Shown here in pieces: positions 25,129 through 33,141 of a stretch of DNA of 64,000 nt; position 1 is the stretch's first letter, and every line of letters begins with the position of its first letter. Source of the stretch: JBDGRJ01 sp042218065 (GTDB lineage: Bacteria > Patescibacteriota > Patescibacteriia > Magasanikbacterales > UBA922); contig JBDGRL010000012.1 in assembly GCA_042218065.1 (NCBI GenBank), forward strand, positions 1 to 64,000. The letters run 5' to 3'. The position numbers were made by a program, and so were the translations under genes. The notes beneath the pieces were generated by a model. It ran no database searches. It had not been told where the DNA came from and was given only the letters and a program-made list of their open reading frames with translations.

Positions 25129-25476
25129 ATGTTTTATCAGAAACTAATAGGTAGATTTTTTTTCAGTTTTGTTTATACACCTTTCTGGTGGTATACAAGA
25201 GGTCTTGTCAGAGCTTTTTATTTTTGCAAAAGATTATTAAAAATTGGAAATAAAAACTTAGTACCGATGCTTTGGTTGAGGAATATTTTTGTCCCTATGT
25301 TTGGTCAAAGAGATTGGCAGGGCAGAATTGTTAGTTTTTTTATGCGGCTAGCGAATGTTTTTGGTAGGAGCTTAGCTTTATTTTTGTGGTTTATAATCGT
25401 ATCTCTTGTATTTTTTGTATGGGTATCTTTGCCTGTCTTTGTTTTGACTATGCTTTTATTTTCTTTATTTAATTGA
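25129..25476 (+). CDS. Small membrane protein preceding the membrane Clp ATPase
   Basis: A 115-aa, strongly hydrophobic and aromatic protein. A first amphipathic or membrane-inserted segment is rich in Phe/Tyr/Trp (FFFSFVYTPFWWYTRGL), a basic middle follows, and a long hydrophobic helix pair ends the protein (about 82-113). Its TGA is 5 bp before the ATG of the AAA+ gene, so the two are probably made together and may form one membrane complex. Not assigned to a family. Confidence 0.7.
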   Translation: MFYQKLIGRFFFSFVYTPFWWYTRGLVRAFYFCKRLLKIGNKNLVPMLWLRNIFVPMFGQRDWQGRIVSFFMRLANVFGRSLALFLWFIIVSLVFFVWVSLPVFVLTMLLFSLFN

Positions 25477-25481
25477 AGGTT

Positions 25482-28160
25482 ATGGATTTTTCAGAGACAG
25501 AAAAATTACCACTTCAGAGGCAAGATGGACAGGTGTACTTTCAGGAGGGTAAGAATGCTTGGTATTTCGGCCAGAAATTAGATCATAATGAGATTCAATA
25601 TCGTAGGTATAAGGGTTTAGTAGATAAATTACAGATCGGTTTATTGACATTGTTTGCTTTATTTTGCTTCGTTTTATTTTATTTGTTTTTACCAGAATCT
25701 TCTTTATTATTCTCTTTTAAGTTTTGGTTGAACCCCGATCCTCTTCTGGCTTGGTTTTGGTTGGGGGTATTAAGTATTTTATATGTTTGGGCTAGAGTTC
25801 TGATTTTAAACCATAAGGACTTAAAGGTATTTGATTACCAGGAGAAAGATTTTAAGCAGAAAAATCCCTCTGGATCTGATTTATCAAAATCTGGAGCTGA
25901 AAATTTATCTAAAAAGAGCAATAAAGATTTAACTAAATATTTCACAAAAGACTGTAGGAAAATTATAGATAGAGCTTATAGACTAGCTGATAAGAATAAT
26001 ATAAAAGAGGTAAGTCCAGAAGTTATTTTTTATTCACTTTTATTTAATGAAAGAATTTCTAGTATTTTTGTAAGATTGAATTTACCAGTAGATCAGATTA
26101 AAGAGAAGTTTTCTGAAATTATTTCGGGAAGTACTCAATTAGAACCTAAACTAAAAGACGGTTTTTATCAGACAATTTTTCTTGCATATAAGATAGCACG
26201 AAAAGAGAAACAAGAACATATTGATGTTACAGAACTTATCTTAGCTACAGTGCAAAATTCAAATCAGCTTCAAGAATTTCTTTATGATTTAAAAGTAGAT
26301 ATGGAAAAGTTACAGAAAGTAGTAGAATGGGTTCGTATTAGATCTAGATTAAGAAAAAGGTATAGAAGGAGACAAAAAGAGGCTGCTTACAGAAGTGAAG
26401 CAGGTATTGATAGAGCAATGACCTCAGTAGCTACCCCTTATTTAAACAAATTTAGCCAAGATCTTACATTTTTGGCTCAGAAATCTCAACTAGAATCCTG
26501 TGTGGCTAGAAAAAAAGAGATTGATGAGATCTTTCGAGTAATAGAAACAGGAAGACAAAGTGTATTGTTAACTGGAGAAATAGGTGTTGGGAAAAGCACT
26601 TTAGTTAATGGTATAGCTCAAAGAATGATAGGCAAAAATATTCCTAAAGAGTTGGAAGAAAAAAGGCTGGTAAAGCTTTCAATTTCTAAATTACTAGCGG
26701 GTACTAGTGTAAGCGGTGCTCAACAAAGGTTAATAAATATAATGCAAGAAGTAGCAAAAGCCGGGAATGTCGTGCTATTTATAGATGGCATAGATAAATT
26801 GATGGGAGCTCAGACGGATAAAGGTTCCAGTTTAGATGTAGCAGGAACTTTGGCTGAATACCTAAGTTCTGGTAGATTTTTGACTATCGCAGTTACCACA
26901 AATAAAGGGTACAATAGACAGATAGTCAACACTCAGCTGGATACGATTTTCTCTCGGGTAAACATAGAAGAGATGGATTTGGACCAAACTATAAAGGTTT
27001 TGGAGTCGAAAGCAGGCCTAATTGAACACCAACAAAATATATTTTTCTCTTATAAGGGACTTGAGCAGTCTGCGGAATTAGCAGAAAAATTTATTCAGCA
27101 AAAAAATCTACCAGAGAGTGCTATTGAAATAATGACTCAAGCAGCTAGCTATAGTAGAAGCCAGAAAGGTGAGAAGTCTTTGGTACTAGAAGAAGATGTA
27201 TCAGAGGTGGTGAGTGATAAGACCGGCATTCCTACTACTTCGTTGACGGAAGAGGAGTCAGAGAAACTAATGAAACTGGAAGAAAAAATGCATGAAAGAA
27301 TTATTGGTCAAGATGAGGCGGTGGAAATGGTATCAAACGCGCTTCGTAGAGCCAGGACAGAGGTTCGATCTGAGGACAAGCCAATCTCTACTTTTCTCTT
27401 CTTGGGACCAACCGGGGTGGGTAAGACTGAGCTAGCAAAAACAATTTCTTCGACTTATTTTGGTGGAGAAGAGAAAATGATCCGCATAGATATGAGTGAA
27501 TACCAAGACAAACAATCTGTTTATAGATTAATAGGTCAACCTAATGAGCAAGGTACCGGCCTTCTTACTCAGCAAGTCCGCGAAAATCCATTTTCGTTGT
27601 TGTTGTTAGATGAGTTGGAAAAATCAAGTCAGGATGTACAAAATCTATTCTTACAAGCCTTTGATGACGGGAAGTTGACTGATAGCGTAGGTAGAGAGGT
27701 TGATTTTACCAACACCATCATTATTGCTACCTCTAATGCAGGTACTGAGTATGTGCAGAAAGAACTAGAAAAAGGAAAAGAACTAGAAGATATAAAAGAA
27801 AAACTCATACGAGGAAAGCTGCAAGAATATTATCCCCCTGAGTTTTTAAACAGATTTGATGGAATAGTGCTGTTTAAATCTTTGAAAAAAGAAGAAGTAA
27901 AGCAAATTGCTGATCTGATGCTGGAGCGAGTACGAGAAGATATGGAAGATAAGGGTATAAAACTAGAAATTACCGAAGGTGCACTTGAGTCTCTAGTAGA
28001 AGAAGGCTATGACCCTCAGTTTGGAGCTAGACCGATGCAGAGAGCTATTCAGGATAATATAGAAAATAAACTAGCAGAACTAGTACTAGAGGATGATTTA
28101 GATCGTAGAGATGAGGTAACTATTAAAAAAGATTTTGAGGTAGATGTAAAAAGAAAATAA
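25482..28160 (+). CDS. Membrane-anchored ClpC/ClpB-type double AAA+ ATPase
   Basis: About 892 aa from ATG 25482 (AAGG precedes it; an in-frame TTG lies 9 bases upstream). Unlike ordinary Clp ATPases it starts with two transmembrane helices (about 50-72 and 85-110). A Clp-N-like helical repeat region follows (about 150-290), then a basic patch. AAA1 has Walker A GEIGVGKST (365-373), but its Walker B reads VVLFIDGID, with Gly where the catalytic Glu belongs. AAA2 is intact (GPTGVGKT near 642, LLLLDELEK near 706, then the ClpB/C C-terminal DPQFGARPMQRAIQ). So AAA1 may bind ATP but hydrolyse poorly. Probably extracts or unfolds membrane or envelope proteins. Confidence 0.88.
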   Translation: MDFSETEKLPLQRQDGQVYFQEGKNAWYFGQKLDHNEIQYRRYKGLVDKLQIGLLTLFALFCFVLFYLFLPESSLLFSFKFWLNPDPLLAWFWLGVLSILYVWARVLILNHKDLKVFDYQEKDFKQKNPSGSDLSKSGAENLSKKSNKDLTKYFTKDCRKIIDRAYRLADKNNIKEVSPEVIFYSLLFNERISSIFVRLNLPVDQIKEKFSEIISGSTQLEPKLKDGFYQTIFLAYKIARKEKQEHIDVTELILATVQNSNQLQEFLYDLKVDMEKLQKVVEWVRIRSRLRKRYRRRQKEAAYRSEAGIDRAMTSVATPYLNKFSQDLTFLAQKSQLESCVARKKEIDEIFRVIETGRQSVLLTGEIGVGKSTLVNGIAQRMIGKNIPKELEEKRLVKLSISKLLAGTSVSGAQQRLINIMQEVAKAGNVVLFIDGIDKLMGAQTDKGSSLDVAGTLAEYLSSGRFLTIAVTTNKGYNRQIVNTQLDTIFSRVNIEEMDLDQTIKVLESKAGLIEHQQNIFFSYKGLEQSAELAEKFIQQKNLPESAIEIMTQAASYSRSQKGEKSLVLEEDVSEVVSDKTGIPTTSLTEEESEKLMKLEEKMHERIIGQDEAVEMVSNALRRARTEVRSEDKPISTFLFLGPTGVGKTELAKTISSTYFGGEEKMIRIDMSEYQDKQSVYRLIGQPNEQGTGLLTQQVRENPFSLLLLDELEKSSQDVQNLFLQAFDDGKLTDSVGREVDFTNTIIIATSNAGTEYVQKELEKGKELEDIKEKLIRGKLQEYYPPEFLNRFDGIVLFKSLKKEEVKQIADLMLERVREDMEDKGIKLEITEGALESLVEEGYDPQFGARPMQRAIQDNIENKLAELVLEDDLDRRDEVTIKKDFEVDVKRK

Positions 28161-28176
28161 TTTCATAAATAAAAAT

Positions 28177-28198
28177 AGCCCAGGATTAATTCTGGGCT
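28177..28198. terminator. Hairpin after the Clp gene, possibly bidirectional
   Basis: AGCCCAG (28177-28183) and CTGGGCT (28192-28198) form a 7-bp stem with an AT-rich loop. It lies between the plus-strand Clp gene and the convergent small ORF; A-rich sequence on the left and some T on the right suit both directions. Confidence 0.65.
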
Positions 28199-28225
28199 GT
28201 AAATGGAGATTTTTACTATCACCAC

Positions 28226-28336
28226 TTACCACAAACCTTCCTCGACAGCTGGCTTGTCGATGCCGCCCCCCTTTTTTATCTCTGGTTCAGATTCACCACC
28301 ATTTTTCTTTTTAAATTCTTTTTCTGTTTTTATCAT
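28226..28336 (-). CDS. Possible 36-aa small protein
   Basis: ATG 28336-28334 opens a 36-codon frame: a basic start (MIKTEKEFKKKNGGE), then a Gly/Pro/Glu-rich tail ending in VEEGLW. TATAAT-like sequences lie just upstream on this strand, so a near-leaderless mRNA is possible. The same frame is open further upstream (to 90 codons) but that part crosses the terminator of the next gene and is not convincing. No family recognised. Confidence 0.3.
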   Translation of the reverse strand: MIKTEKEFKKKNGGESEPEIKKGGGIDKPAVEEGLW

Positions 28337-28422
28337 TATATTTGTCCAATGATTATAATTTGAGCTATCTTTAATTCGACAATTGCATTTTAAAAATAGT
28401 ATAAAAATTGTAAAATAAAAGT

Positions 28423-28446
28423 ACCCAGCAGCTTTAGCCACTGGGT
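28423..28446 (-). terminator. Terminator of the 121-aa GC-rich gene
   Basis: On the minus strand ACCCAG and CTGGGT pair across a 12-nt loop and are followed by ACTTTTATTTT. It lies about 50 bp after the stop of the orphan gene at 28495-28860. Confidence 0.65.
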
Positions 28447-28494
28447 GTGGTGTGACCGTGCCCGTAGAGTCGGCGGGGGTAGGTCGGAATACCC

Positions 28495-28860
28495 TCAATC
28501 CTTGAGGTAGACGTCGACGATGATCGGTGGATTTTTGTCATCGTTGACTACGGTGATTTCGGCTCGGAACCGCTCGTCTTCGAGAGCGAGTTTGTTGAGA
28601 TCCGTTTCGACCACTTCTTTCATTTCGGCGAGAGCTTCCTCTAGTGAACTGTAACTTTTATTTGTGGACCATTTCAACCTTTGATTGTAAATCTGTGCGT
28701 GTCCCTGCAACCGGGCGCAGTTTGCCGTGTTGGCGATCAGCTGCCCGTATTGTGAACTGAAATTGTGCGGTACGCACGAATTCGTTGCAAGCACTGTCGG
28801 CTTCTTTTTCAGAGCGAGTGTTTGGGCGATCTGGAGCTGTCCTTGGTCTTCGAACGACAT
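28495..28860 (-). CDS. GC-rich orphan protein, 121 aa
   Basis: Start ATG 28860 (MSFEDQGQ) is chosen because GAGGT lies just upstream; an earlier ATG at 28929 would include promoter-proximal leader. The gene is clearly richer in G and C than its neighbours (many CGN arginines and G/C third positions). The protein has a polar N-terminal half with an NTANCARLQGHAQIYNQRLK helix and an acidic C-terminal half that looks like a small alpha/beta domain (RAEITVVNDD, PPIIVDVYLKD). Unrecognised. It has its own promoter, 5' hairpin and terminator; acquisition by transfer is likely. Confidence 0.65.
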   Translation of the reverse strand: MSFEDQGQLQIAQTLALKKKPTVLATNSCVPHNFSSQYGQLIANTANCARLQGHAQIYNQRLKWSTNKSYSSLEEALAEMKEVVETDLNKLALEDERFRAEITVVNDDKNPPIIVDVYLKD

Positions 28861-28900
28861 GGTGTACCTCGATTGCTTTGGGAGCGAAAAGAGCGAAACA

Positions 28901-28954
28901 ATTCCCCAGCAACGGGAAATCAAGTGCAACTTATCATATATATATTGATGTCAA
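28901..28954 (-). promoter_or_regulatory. Promoter and 5' hairpin of the GC-rich orphan gene
   Basis: On the minus strand TTGACA (28954-28949) is followed by an alternating AT spacer and TGATAAGTT, an extended -10 with a short 15-base spacing. The transcript 5' end would fold into ATTTCCC-loop-GGGGAAT (28901-28920). The -35 lies only 5 bp before the ATG of the divergent WecA-like gene. Confidence 0.5.
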
Positions 28955-28958
28955 GTAA

Positions 28959-30023
28959 ATGACTTTATTTTTTTACTTTTTAACAACTTTTCTGCTAAGT
29001 TTAGTTATAACTTGGGCAATTAAACTATATATGAAACAGCAGGAGATAGTAGACAAAGCCAAAAGCATACAAAGAAAGATACACGATGAGGATAAGCCAC
29101 TAGGTGGCGGGGCAGCTATTTATTTATCTTTTTTTATACCAACAGCTATAGCTTTTTATTTATCGGATATCGGAACCACTATAAATGGTGGCTATTTATT
29201 AGCTATAGCTACCAGTGGAGCAATAATTGTTTTAGGTGGGTTATTGGATGATATTTATAATCTTAAATACTATTGGCAGTTTATAGCACCCGTGCTGGCT
29301 GTGGTCATAATTATTTTTTTTGGTATAGGACCAGAAGTTATTACAAACCCGTTCGGAGGAGTTTTTCGTTTGAATAACTTAGTTTTGAGCTTCGGATCCG
29401 TTAAATGGGTATTGCTGAGTGATATTATAGTGTTTTTTTGGTTGATGGGTATGATGTTTACCACTAAACTTTTGGACGGGCTGGACGGATTGGTAGCAGG
29501 TTTGGTGGCTATTGGCGGCTTGATGATTTTCTTTTTATCGCTTCAGCCACAATGGTATCAACCCGAGATGTCGGTTATATCAATCATTTTCGCTGCTAGT
29601 TGTCTTGGTTTTTTGTTCTGGAATTGGCATCCAGCAAGTATATTCTTGGGGGAGTCTGGCAGTCTGTTGGTTGGATTTATATTAGGTACTTTAGCTATCA
29701 TATCGGGGGGTAAAATAGCGACTGCATTGTTGGTGATGGGGATTCCCATTTTGGATGTTGTCAGGGTTGTGTTTATGCGTGTCAAAAAGGGTAAGTCTGT
29801 TTTTAGGGGTGATAAAGAGCATTTACATTTCAGGCTGATAAGTAATGGGTTGAATCAAAGACAAGCTGTACTTTTATTTTACGCGATATCTTTTTTGTTT
29901 GGTATAACTACTTTATTTTTGCAGAGTAAACAGAAACTGATTGCTTTGCTGTTTTTAGCTGTTTTGATGCTGTTAGTTGGTATATGGTTTTTAAAGCAAG
30001 ATTCTAATAATACAAGTACTTAA
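28959..30023 (+). CDS. WecA/TagO-like polyprenyl-phosphate sugar-1-P transferase, atypical motifs
   Basis: A 354-aa protein with about ten transmembrane helices, of the family that moves a sugar-1-phosphate from a UDP-sugar onto undecaprenyl phosphate to start a surface glycan. The RKIHDEDKPLGGG loop and LGGLLDDIYNL (the Asp-Asp pair) are standard. Three catalytic-loop motifs deviate: N-x-x-N-x-x-D-G-x-D-G reads TTKLLDGLDGL (Asn to Lys), the metal-binding G-D-S-G-S reads GESGS (Asp to Glu), and H-L-H-H-R-L reads HLHFRLI. Whether it is active on the usual substrate is therefore uncertain. No SD. It is 9 bp before a DUF192 gene. Confidence 0.85.
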   Translation: MTLFFYFLTTFLLSLVITWAIKLYMKQQEIVDKAKSIQRKIHDEDKPLGGGAAIYLSFFIPTAIAFYLSDIGTTINGGYLLAIATSGAIIVLGGLLDDIYNLKYYWQFIAPVLAVVIIIFFGIGPEVITNPFGGVFRLNNLVLSFGSVKWVLLSDIIVFFWLMGMMFTTKLLDGLDGLVAGLVAIGGLMIFFLSLQPQWYQPEMSVISIIFAASCLGFLFWNWHPASIFLGESGSLLVGFILGTLAIISGGKIATALLVMGIPILDVVRVVFMRVKKGKSVFRGDKEHLHFRLISNGLNQRQAVLLFYAISFLFGITTLFLQSKQKLIALLFLAVLMLLVGIWFLKQDSNNTST

Positions 30024-30032
30024 TATTTTTTT

Positions 30033-30488
30033 ATGAAATTCCGGTTTAAATACTTATTTGTAGCTGTTTTTTTGGTTTCTGCTGTATTTTTGTATTTCAC
30101 TTATGATGATTTTGACACAGCTCGGATTAAACTTGGTGGCGAGCAATTAAGAGTTTTGGTGGCAGAAACTAGATATCAAAAATATAAGGGTTTAGGTGGC
30201 AGGAGAGGGTTAGATGAGTATGATGGTATGTTATTTAAGTATTTTCCTCCAAGAAAAGTCGGGATTGTAATGCGGGATATGAAATTTCCTATTGATATAG
30301 TCTGGTTGAATGATGGTAAAGTAGTGGATATAGCTCCAAATGTTCAACCTCAACCAGATACTACAGAGGAAAAGCTTAAAGTGTATCGTCCTAGAAAAAA
30401 GGCTAATTTAGTAGTAGAGCTACCTGCTGGTTGGAGTAAAAAACATAGTTTAGAAATAGGAAATAAAATTAAAATTTTAAAACAGTGA
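30033..30488 (+). CDS. DUF192 family protein, membrane-anchored
   Basis: A 151-aa protein with an N-terminal signal/anchor helix (about 5-24) and an external DUF192 domain. The family pattern is clear: VLVAETRYQKYKGLGGRRGL (the 'a-x-t-x-x-x-x-x-G-L-m' strand), DGMLF, VGIVMRDMKFPIDIVWL and VVELPAG near the end. Function of DUF192 is unknown. It is probably co-transcribed with the WecA-like gene 9 bp upstream. Confidence 0.85.
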   Translation: MKFRFKYLFVAVFLVSAVFLYFTYDDFDTARIKLGGEQLRVLVAETRYQKYKGLGGRRGLDEYDGMLFKYFPPRKVGIVMRDMKFPIDIVWLNDGKVVDIAPNVQPQPDTTEEKLKVYRPRKKANLVVELPAGWSKKHSLEIGNKIKILKQ

Positions 30489-30501
30489 TTTAAAATAAAA
30501 A

Positions 30502-30526
30502 AAGGCTATTCCCCCCAAATAGCCTT
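30502..30526. terminator. Bidirectional terminator between convergent genes
   Basis: AAGGCTAT (30502-30509) and ATAGCCTT (30519-30526) pair around a C-rich loop. Runs of A on the left and T on the right let it end both the DUF192 transcript and the convergent secreted-protein transcript. Confidence 0.75.
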
Positions 30527-30534
30527 ATTGTCCT

Positions 30535-31386
30535 TCATTTGGTTTTAATCTTCGGAATTTGTGCAAAGCTTAAGTTTATTTTCAAAGTGCTAAGTTCGAC
30601 TTTATGATTTAGTCTCTCTATAGGTAGGCTCATCAAAGAAAACGCAGCTCTCTTTAGTTCGGGGTACTGGTTTGTCAACACTTGTAAATAAATGATGGCA
30701 GATGTCATTTTCTTACATTCTTTCCATCTCTTTACTTCCGGACCATTAATCATTTCTTTCGGTATATGGTATTTTTTCGCTTTTTCCAACAGTTTTTGGA
30801 GGCTTTTAACATACTCGATTCCAGCCTGTATTCTTTTTTGCTGTTCGGATAGGAGTTCTTTTATTTCTTTCTCTTTTTTCTCTATTCTTCTAACAGCTTC
30901 TTCAATTTCTGGGTCTTCACTATTAATTTTGGATATTTTCTGATTTACTTTGTTCAGTTCCTTCTTAAGTTTATTTTTATCCTTCTTCAAACTTTTTCGA
31001 AAACCTTTCATCAAATCCATATAATCCTGAAGCTTGCTTTTGATCATACTTTCGTGTTCTTCCATGTATTTCTGAACCCACTTGTTACCTTTAGAGCAGA
31101 TCTTTAGTACTTGTTCTTTTTTTATGCTTTTGCAAGTAGGTGCTTTACTACTGGTTAACAAGTCGAACCCTTCTTCAGTGATTTTGTTGAGATACTTTCT
31201 TGATTTGCTCTTACTGCTCGTTTTTTTGAGGACTTTTTTAGCCTTACCAATGTTCCAAAAGAATGCCTGCAACTGAGCGCTCTTTTCACAACTCCATTTG
31301 TTGTTTTTTTCTGCGAAAGCTTGACAGCAGAAAATAGTGATCATAGAAAAGATGGCAACACCGATCGTGTAAGCACTTCTTTTCAT
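30535..31386 (-). CDS. Secreted coiled-coil protein, orphan
   Basis: A 283-aa protein with a textbook signal peptide (basic start, hydrophobic core, cleavage predicted after AFA at residue 25). The mature part is Lys-rich and helical with a long coiled coil (about 125-205), and has four cysteines that could form disulfides. No domain recognised. A consensus promoter, a 5' hairpin and a GGAGG SD precede the ATG and a shared terminator follows, so it is probably abundant. It could be a surface or periplasm-like structural protein. Confidence 0.75.
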   Translation of the reverse strand: MKRSAYTIGVAIFSMITIFCCQAFAEKNNKWSCEKSAQLQAFFWNIGKAKKVLKKTSSKSKSRKYLNKITEEGFDLLTSSKAPTCKSIKKEQVLKICSKGNKWVQKYMEEHESMIKSKLQDYMDLMKGFRKSLKKDKNKLKKELNKVNQKISKINSEDPEIEEAVRRIEKKEKEIKELLSEQQKRIQAGIEYVKSLQKLLEKAKKYHIPKEMINGPEVKRWKECKKMTSAIIYLQVLTNQYPELKRAAFSLMSLPIERLNHKVELSTLKINLSFAQIPKIKTK

Positions 31387-31437
31387 TGTTACCTCCTGAA
31401 GCTGTGCTTGGAAGGAGCGAACTTTAGCTCAAGCCTT

Positions 31438-31466
31438 ATAATATAAGAAAACTTTAATTTTGTCAA
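31438..31466 (-). promoter_or_regulatory. Consensus promoter of the secreted coiled-coil gene
   Basis: On the minus strand TTGACA (31466-31461), 17 bases, TATTAT (31443-31438). The leader begins with a hairpin (outer GCTTG/CAAGC, inner GAGC/GCTC) and carries GGAGG a few bases before ATG 31386. Confidence 0.75.
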
Positions 31467-31643
31467 TGTAGATACACTAAACTTAAAAATTCGTATTTGT
31501 AGAATATAAGACCGTTGTTAACTTAGAGCGTTTAACCTATCTCTCGATTTAGCATACTTGTCTGAATAGTGAATTTCAAAAGTATTCCAAATCTGCTTAA
31601 AGCATTCTTTCAGTGGTTCTTATCTCTGAAAATACTTGCATTC

Positions 31644-31672
31644 TTGACAGAAAGACAAATTTTAGATAAAAT
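31644..31672 (+). promoter_or_regulatory. Promoter of rplU
   Basis: TTGACA (31644-31649), 17-base spacer, TAAAAT (31667-31672). The transcript should start near 31679, about 22 nt before ATG, with no SD. The rest of the 314-bp gap between the secreted-protein gene and rplU holds the divergent promoter; nothing else was recognised. Confidence 0.65.
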
Positions 31673-31700
31673 ACTTGCGCTGAAAATAAGTAAAATAAAT

Positions 31701-32009
31701 ATGTTTGCAGTAATAGAAACAGGAGGGAAACAATACCAAGTCCAGGAAGGCGATAAAATAAAAGTAGAAAAATTAGAAGCAGATGAGGGTGAGGAAGTAG
31801 AGTTTGATCAAGTGTTGTTAATGTCTGATGAAGAAGGGGAAGAAACCGAGATCGGAACTCCTTATTTAGAAGAAACTGTGACTGCTGAAGTCACAGAACA
31901 AGATCGTCACGATAAAGTTGAGGTAGTAAAATTTAAACGAAAGAATAGATATAAGAAAACTTACGGACACAAGCAGCCTTACACTGAAGTTAAGATTAAG
32001 TCCTTGTAG
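31701..32009 (+). CDS. rplU: Ribosomal protein bL21
   Basis: A 102-aa protein starting MFAVIETGGKQYQVQEGDKI, the family signature, and ending with KFKRKNRYKKTYGHKQPYT, the rRNA-binding conserved tail. The frame is open upstream of ATG 31701 but the promoter lies inside that part, so this start is secure. The usual partner rpmA (bL27) does not follow. Confidence 0.97.
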   Translation: MFAVIETGGKQYQVQEGDKIKVEKLEADEGEEVEFDQVLLMSDEEGEETEIGTPYLEETVTAEVTEQDRHDKVEVVKFKRKNRYKKTYGHKQPYTEVKIKSL

Positions 32010-32057
32010 TTAGAGTTGACTTTTAGGTAGTCTGATTTGCCTACTTTCCAAAAAGTG

Positions 32058-32672
32058 TTAACCTTCCTTATTTTTTTTAATTCTATTTTTTAAAGCACTT
32101 CCTAAAGTTACCTCATCAGCATATTGTAAGCTGCTGCCCATAGGTAAGCCCCGAGCTAATCTGGAGATAGTAATATCGGGGTTTATTTTTTTTATCTTCT
32201 TTTCTATGTACATCATAGTAGTTTCACCGCTCATATCATGGTTTAAAGCTAAAATAACTTCTTCTACATCTTGGTTTTTAATTCTCTTTAACAATTCTTT
32301 TACTTTTAGGTACTTTATATTCTCCTCTTTGTCAGATTCAATTGTGCCTCGTAGAATGTGGTAGACACCCTGGAAATCTTCTACTTTTTCTATTGCTTGT
32401 TTTTGTTGAGGCTGGGCTACTACACAGATAGTAGATTTATCTCTATTGGAGTTTTTACAAACTTTACAAGGAGATTGATCAGAGAAGTCCCAGCAAACTT
32501 CGCAACTTTCTATTTCTTTTAGCAGCTCTTTTAAAGCTACTGCAAGTTCACCGGCTTCTTTTTTTCCTGATTTTAAGATATGAAAGATATACCTTTCGGC
32601 GGTTTTATTACCTACTCCAGGTAAATTCTTAAAAGACTCTTTTAATTTTTTGATTGGTTCAGGATAAGCCAT
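32058..32672 (-). CDS. recR: Recombination mediator RecR
   Basis: A 204-aa protein that works with RecF/RecO to load RecA on gaps. The N-terminal helix-hairpin-helix (LPGVGNKTAERYIFHIL), the four-cysteine zinc site (CEVC ... CKVC, about residues 57-72) and the TOPRIM domain (TICVVAQP, LALNHDMSGETT) are in the usual order, and the C terminus carries the ARGLPMGSSLQYADEVTLG Walker-B-like motif. It follows ybaB on the same strand, a classic bacterial pairing. Confidence 0.95.
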   Translation of the reverse strand: MAYPEPIKKLKESFKNLPGVGNKTAERYIFHILKSGKKEAGELAVALKELLKEIESCEVCWDFSDQSPCKVCKNSNRDKSTICVVAQPQQKQAIEKVEDFQGVYHILRGTIESDKEENIKYLKVKELLKRIKNQDVEEVILALNHDMSGETTMMYIEKKIKKINPDITISRLARGLPMGSSLQYADEVTLGSALKNRIKKNKEG

Positions 32673-32682
32673 ATTTGTGAAA

Positions 32683-32705
32683 ATCCCCGCATTTTTTGCG
32701 GGGAT
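32683..32705 (-). terminator. Hairpin between ybaB and recR
   Basis: ATCCCCGCA and TGCGGGGAT form a perfect 9-bp stem, followed on the minus strand by TTTTCAC. It lies 10 bp before the recR start, so it may be a partial terminator or leader structure that lowers recR expression relative to ybaB. Confidence 0.55.
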
Positions 32706-32774
32706 AGTATTTATTCATGAATTTTTGAGATAATTTTTAGCTGTTAGTAAATATTTTGAGAAGAAAATTACTTT

Positions 32775-33083
32775 TTACATTCCAGGAATATCAGGCATCC
32801 CACCCATATCTTTCATTTGCTTGGCCATTTTTTTCTGCATTTTCTTGCTAGCCTTATCATGAGCCTTTTTAATGTATTTTTCTAGTGCACCCTTGTTACT
32901 TGGGTCTAGTAAATCTTCGTCTATATCTATATCTACAATATCCATATTTCCATTCATCGTAATTTCCACGTTTCCACCTGTTAAGCCTCCTTTAGAAACA
33001 GTAATTTCTTCATCCTCTAGTTCACTTTGCATTTCTTTAGCCTTATCGCGAGCTTCTTTGAATTGTTTTAGTTTGTTGAACAT
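32775..33083 (-). CDS. YbaB/EbfC nucleoid-associated protein
   Basis: A 102-aa protein with the family layout: N-terminal Lys/Glu helix, central strand KGGLTGGNVEITMNGNMDIV, the acidic DIDEDLLDPSNKGALEK stretch, and a Met-rich tail ending PDIPGM. YbaB proteins are dimeric DNA-binding 'tweezers'. It is encoded upstream of recR on the same strand. Confidence 0.92.
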   Translation of the reverse strand: MFNKLKQFKEARDKAKEMQSELEDEEITVSKGGLTGGNVEITMNGNMDIVDIDIDEDLLDPSNKGALEKYIKKAHDKASKKMQKKMAKQMKDMGGMPDIPGM

Positions 33084-33141
33084 AAAATTAAATTATTTAT
33101 AAACCTCTATTTATTATATCTAATTCTAGCTTATTTTTCAA

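Noticed and set aside
28226..28498. 90-aa version of the small minus-strand ORF
   Set aside because: The N-terminal 54 codons run across the terminator and AT-rich leader; only the last 36 codons look like protein.
31569..31700. N-terminal extension of bL21
   Set aside because: It contains the promoter; L21 starts at MFAVIETGGKQY.
32010..32057. Terminator after rplU
   Set aside because: AGGTAG/GCCTAC pairing is too weak and lacks a T-tract.
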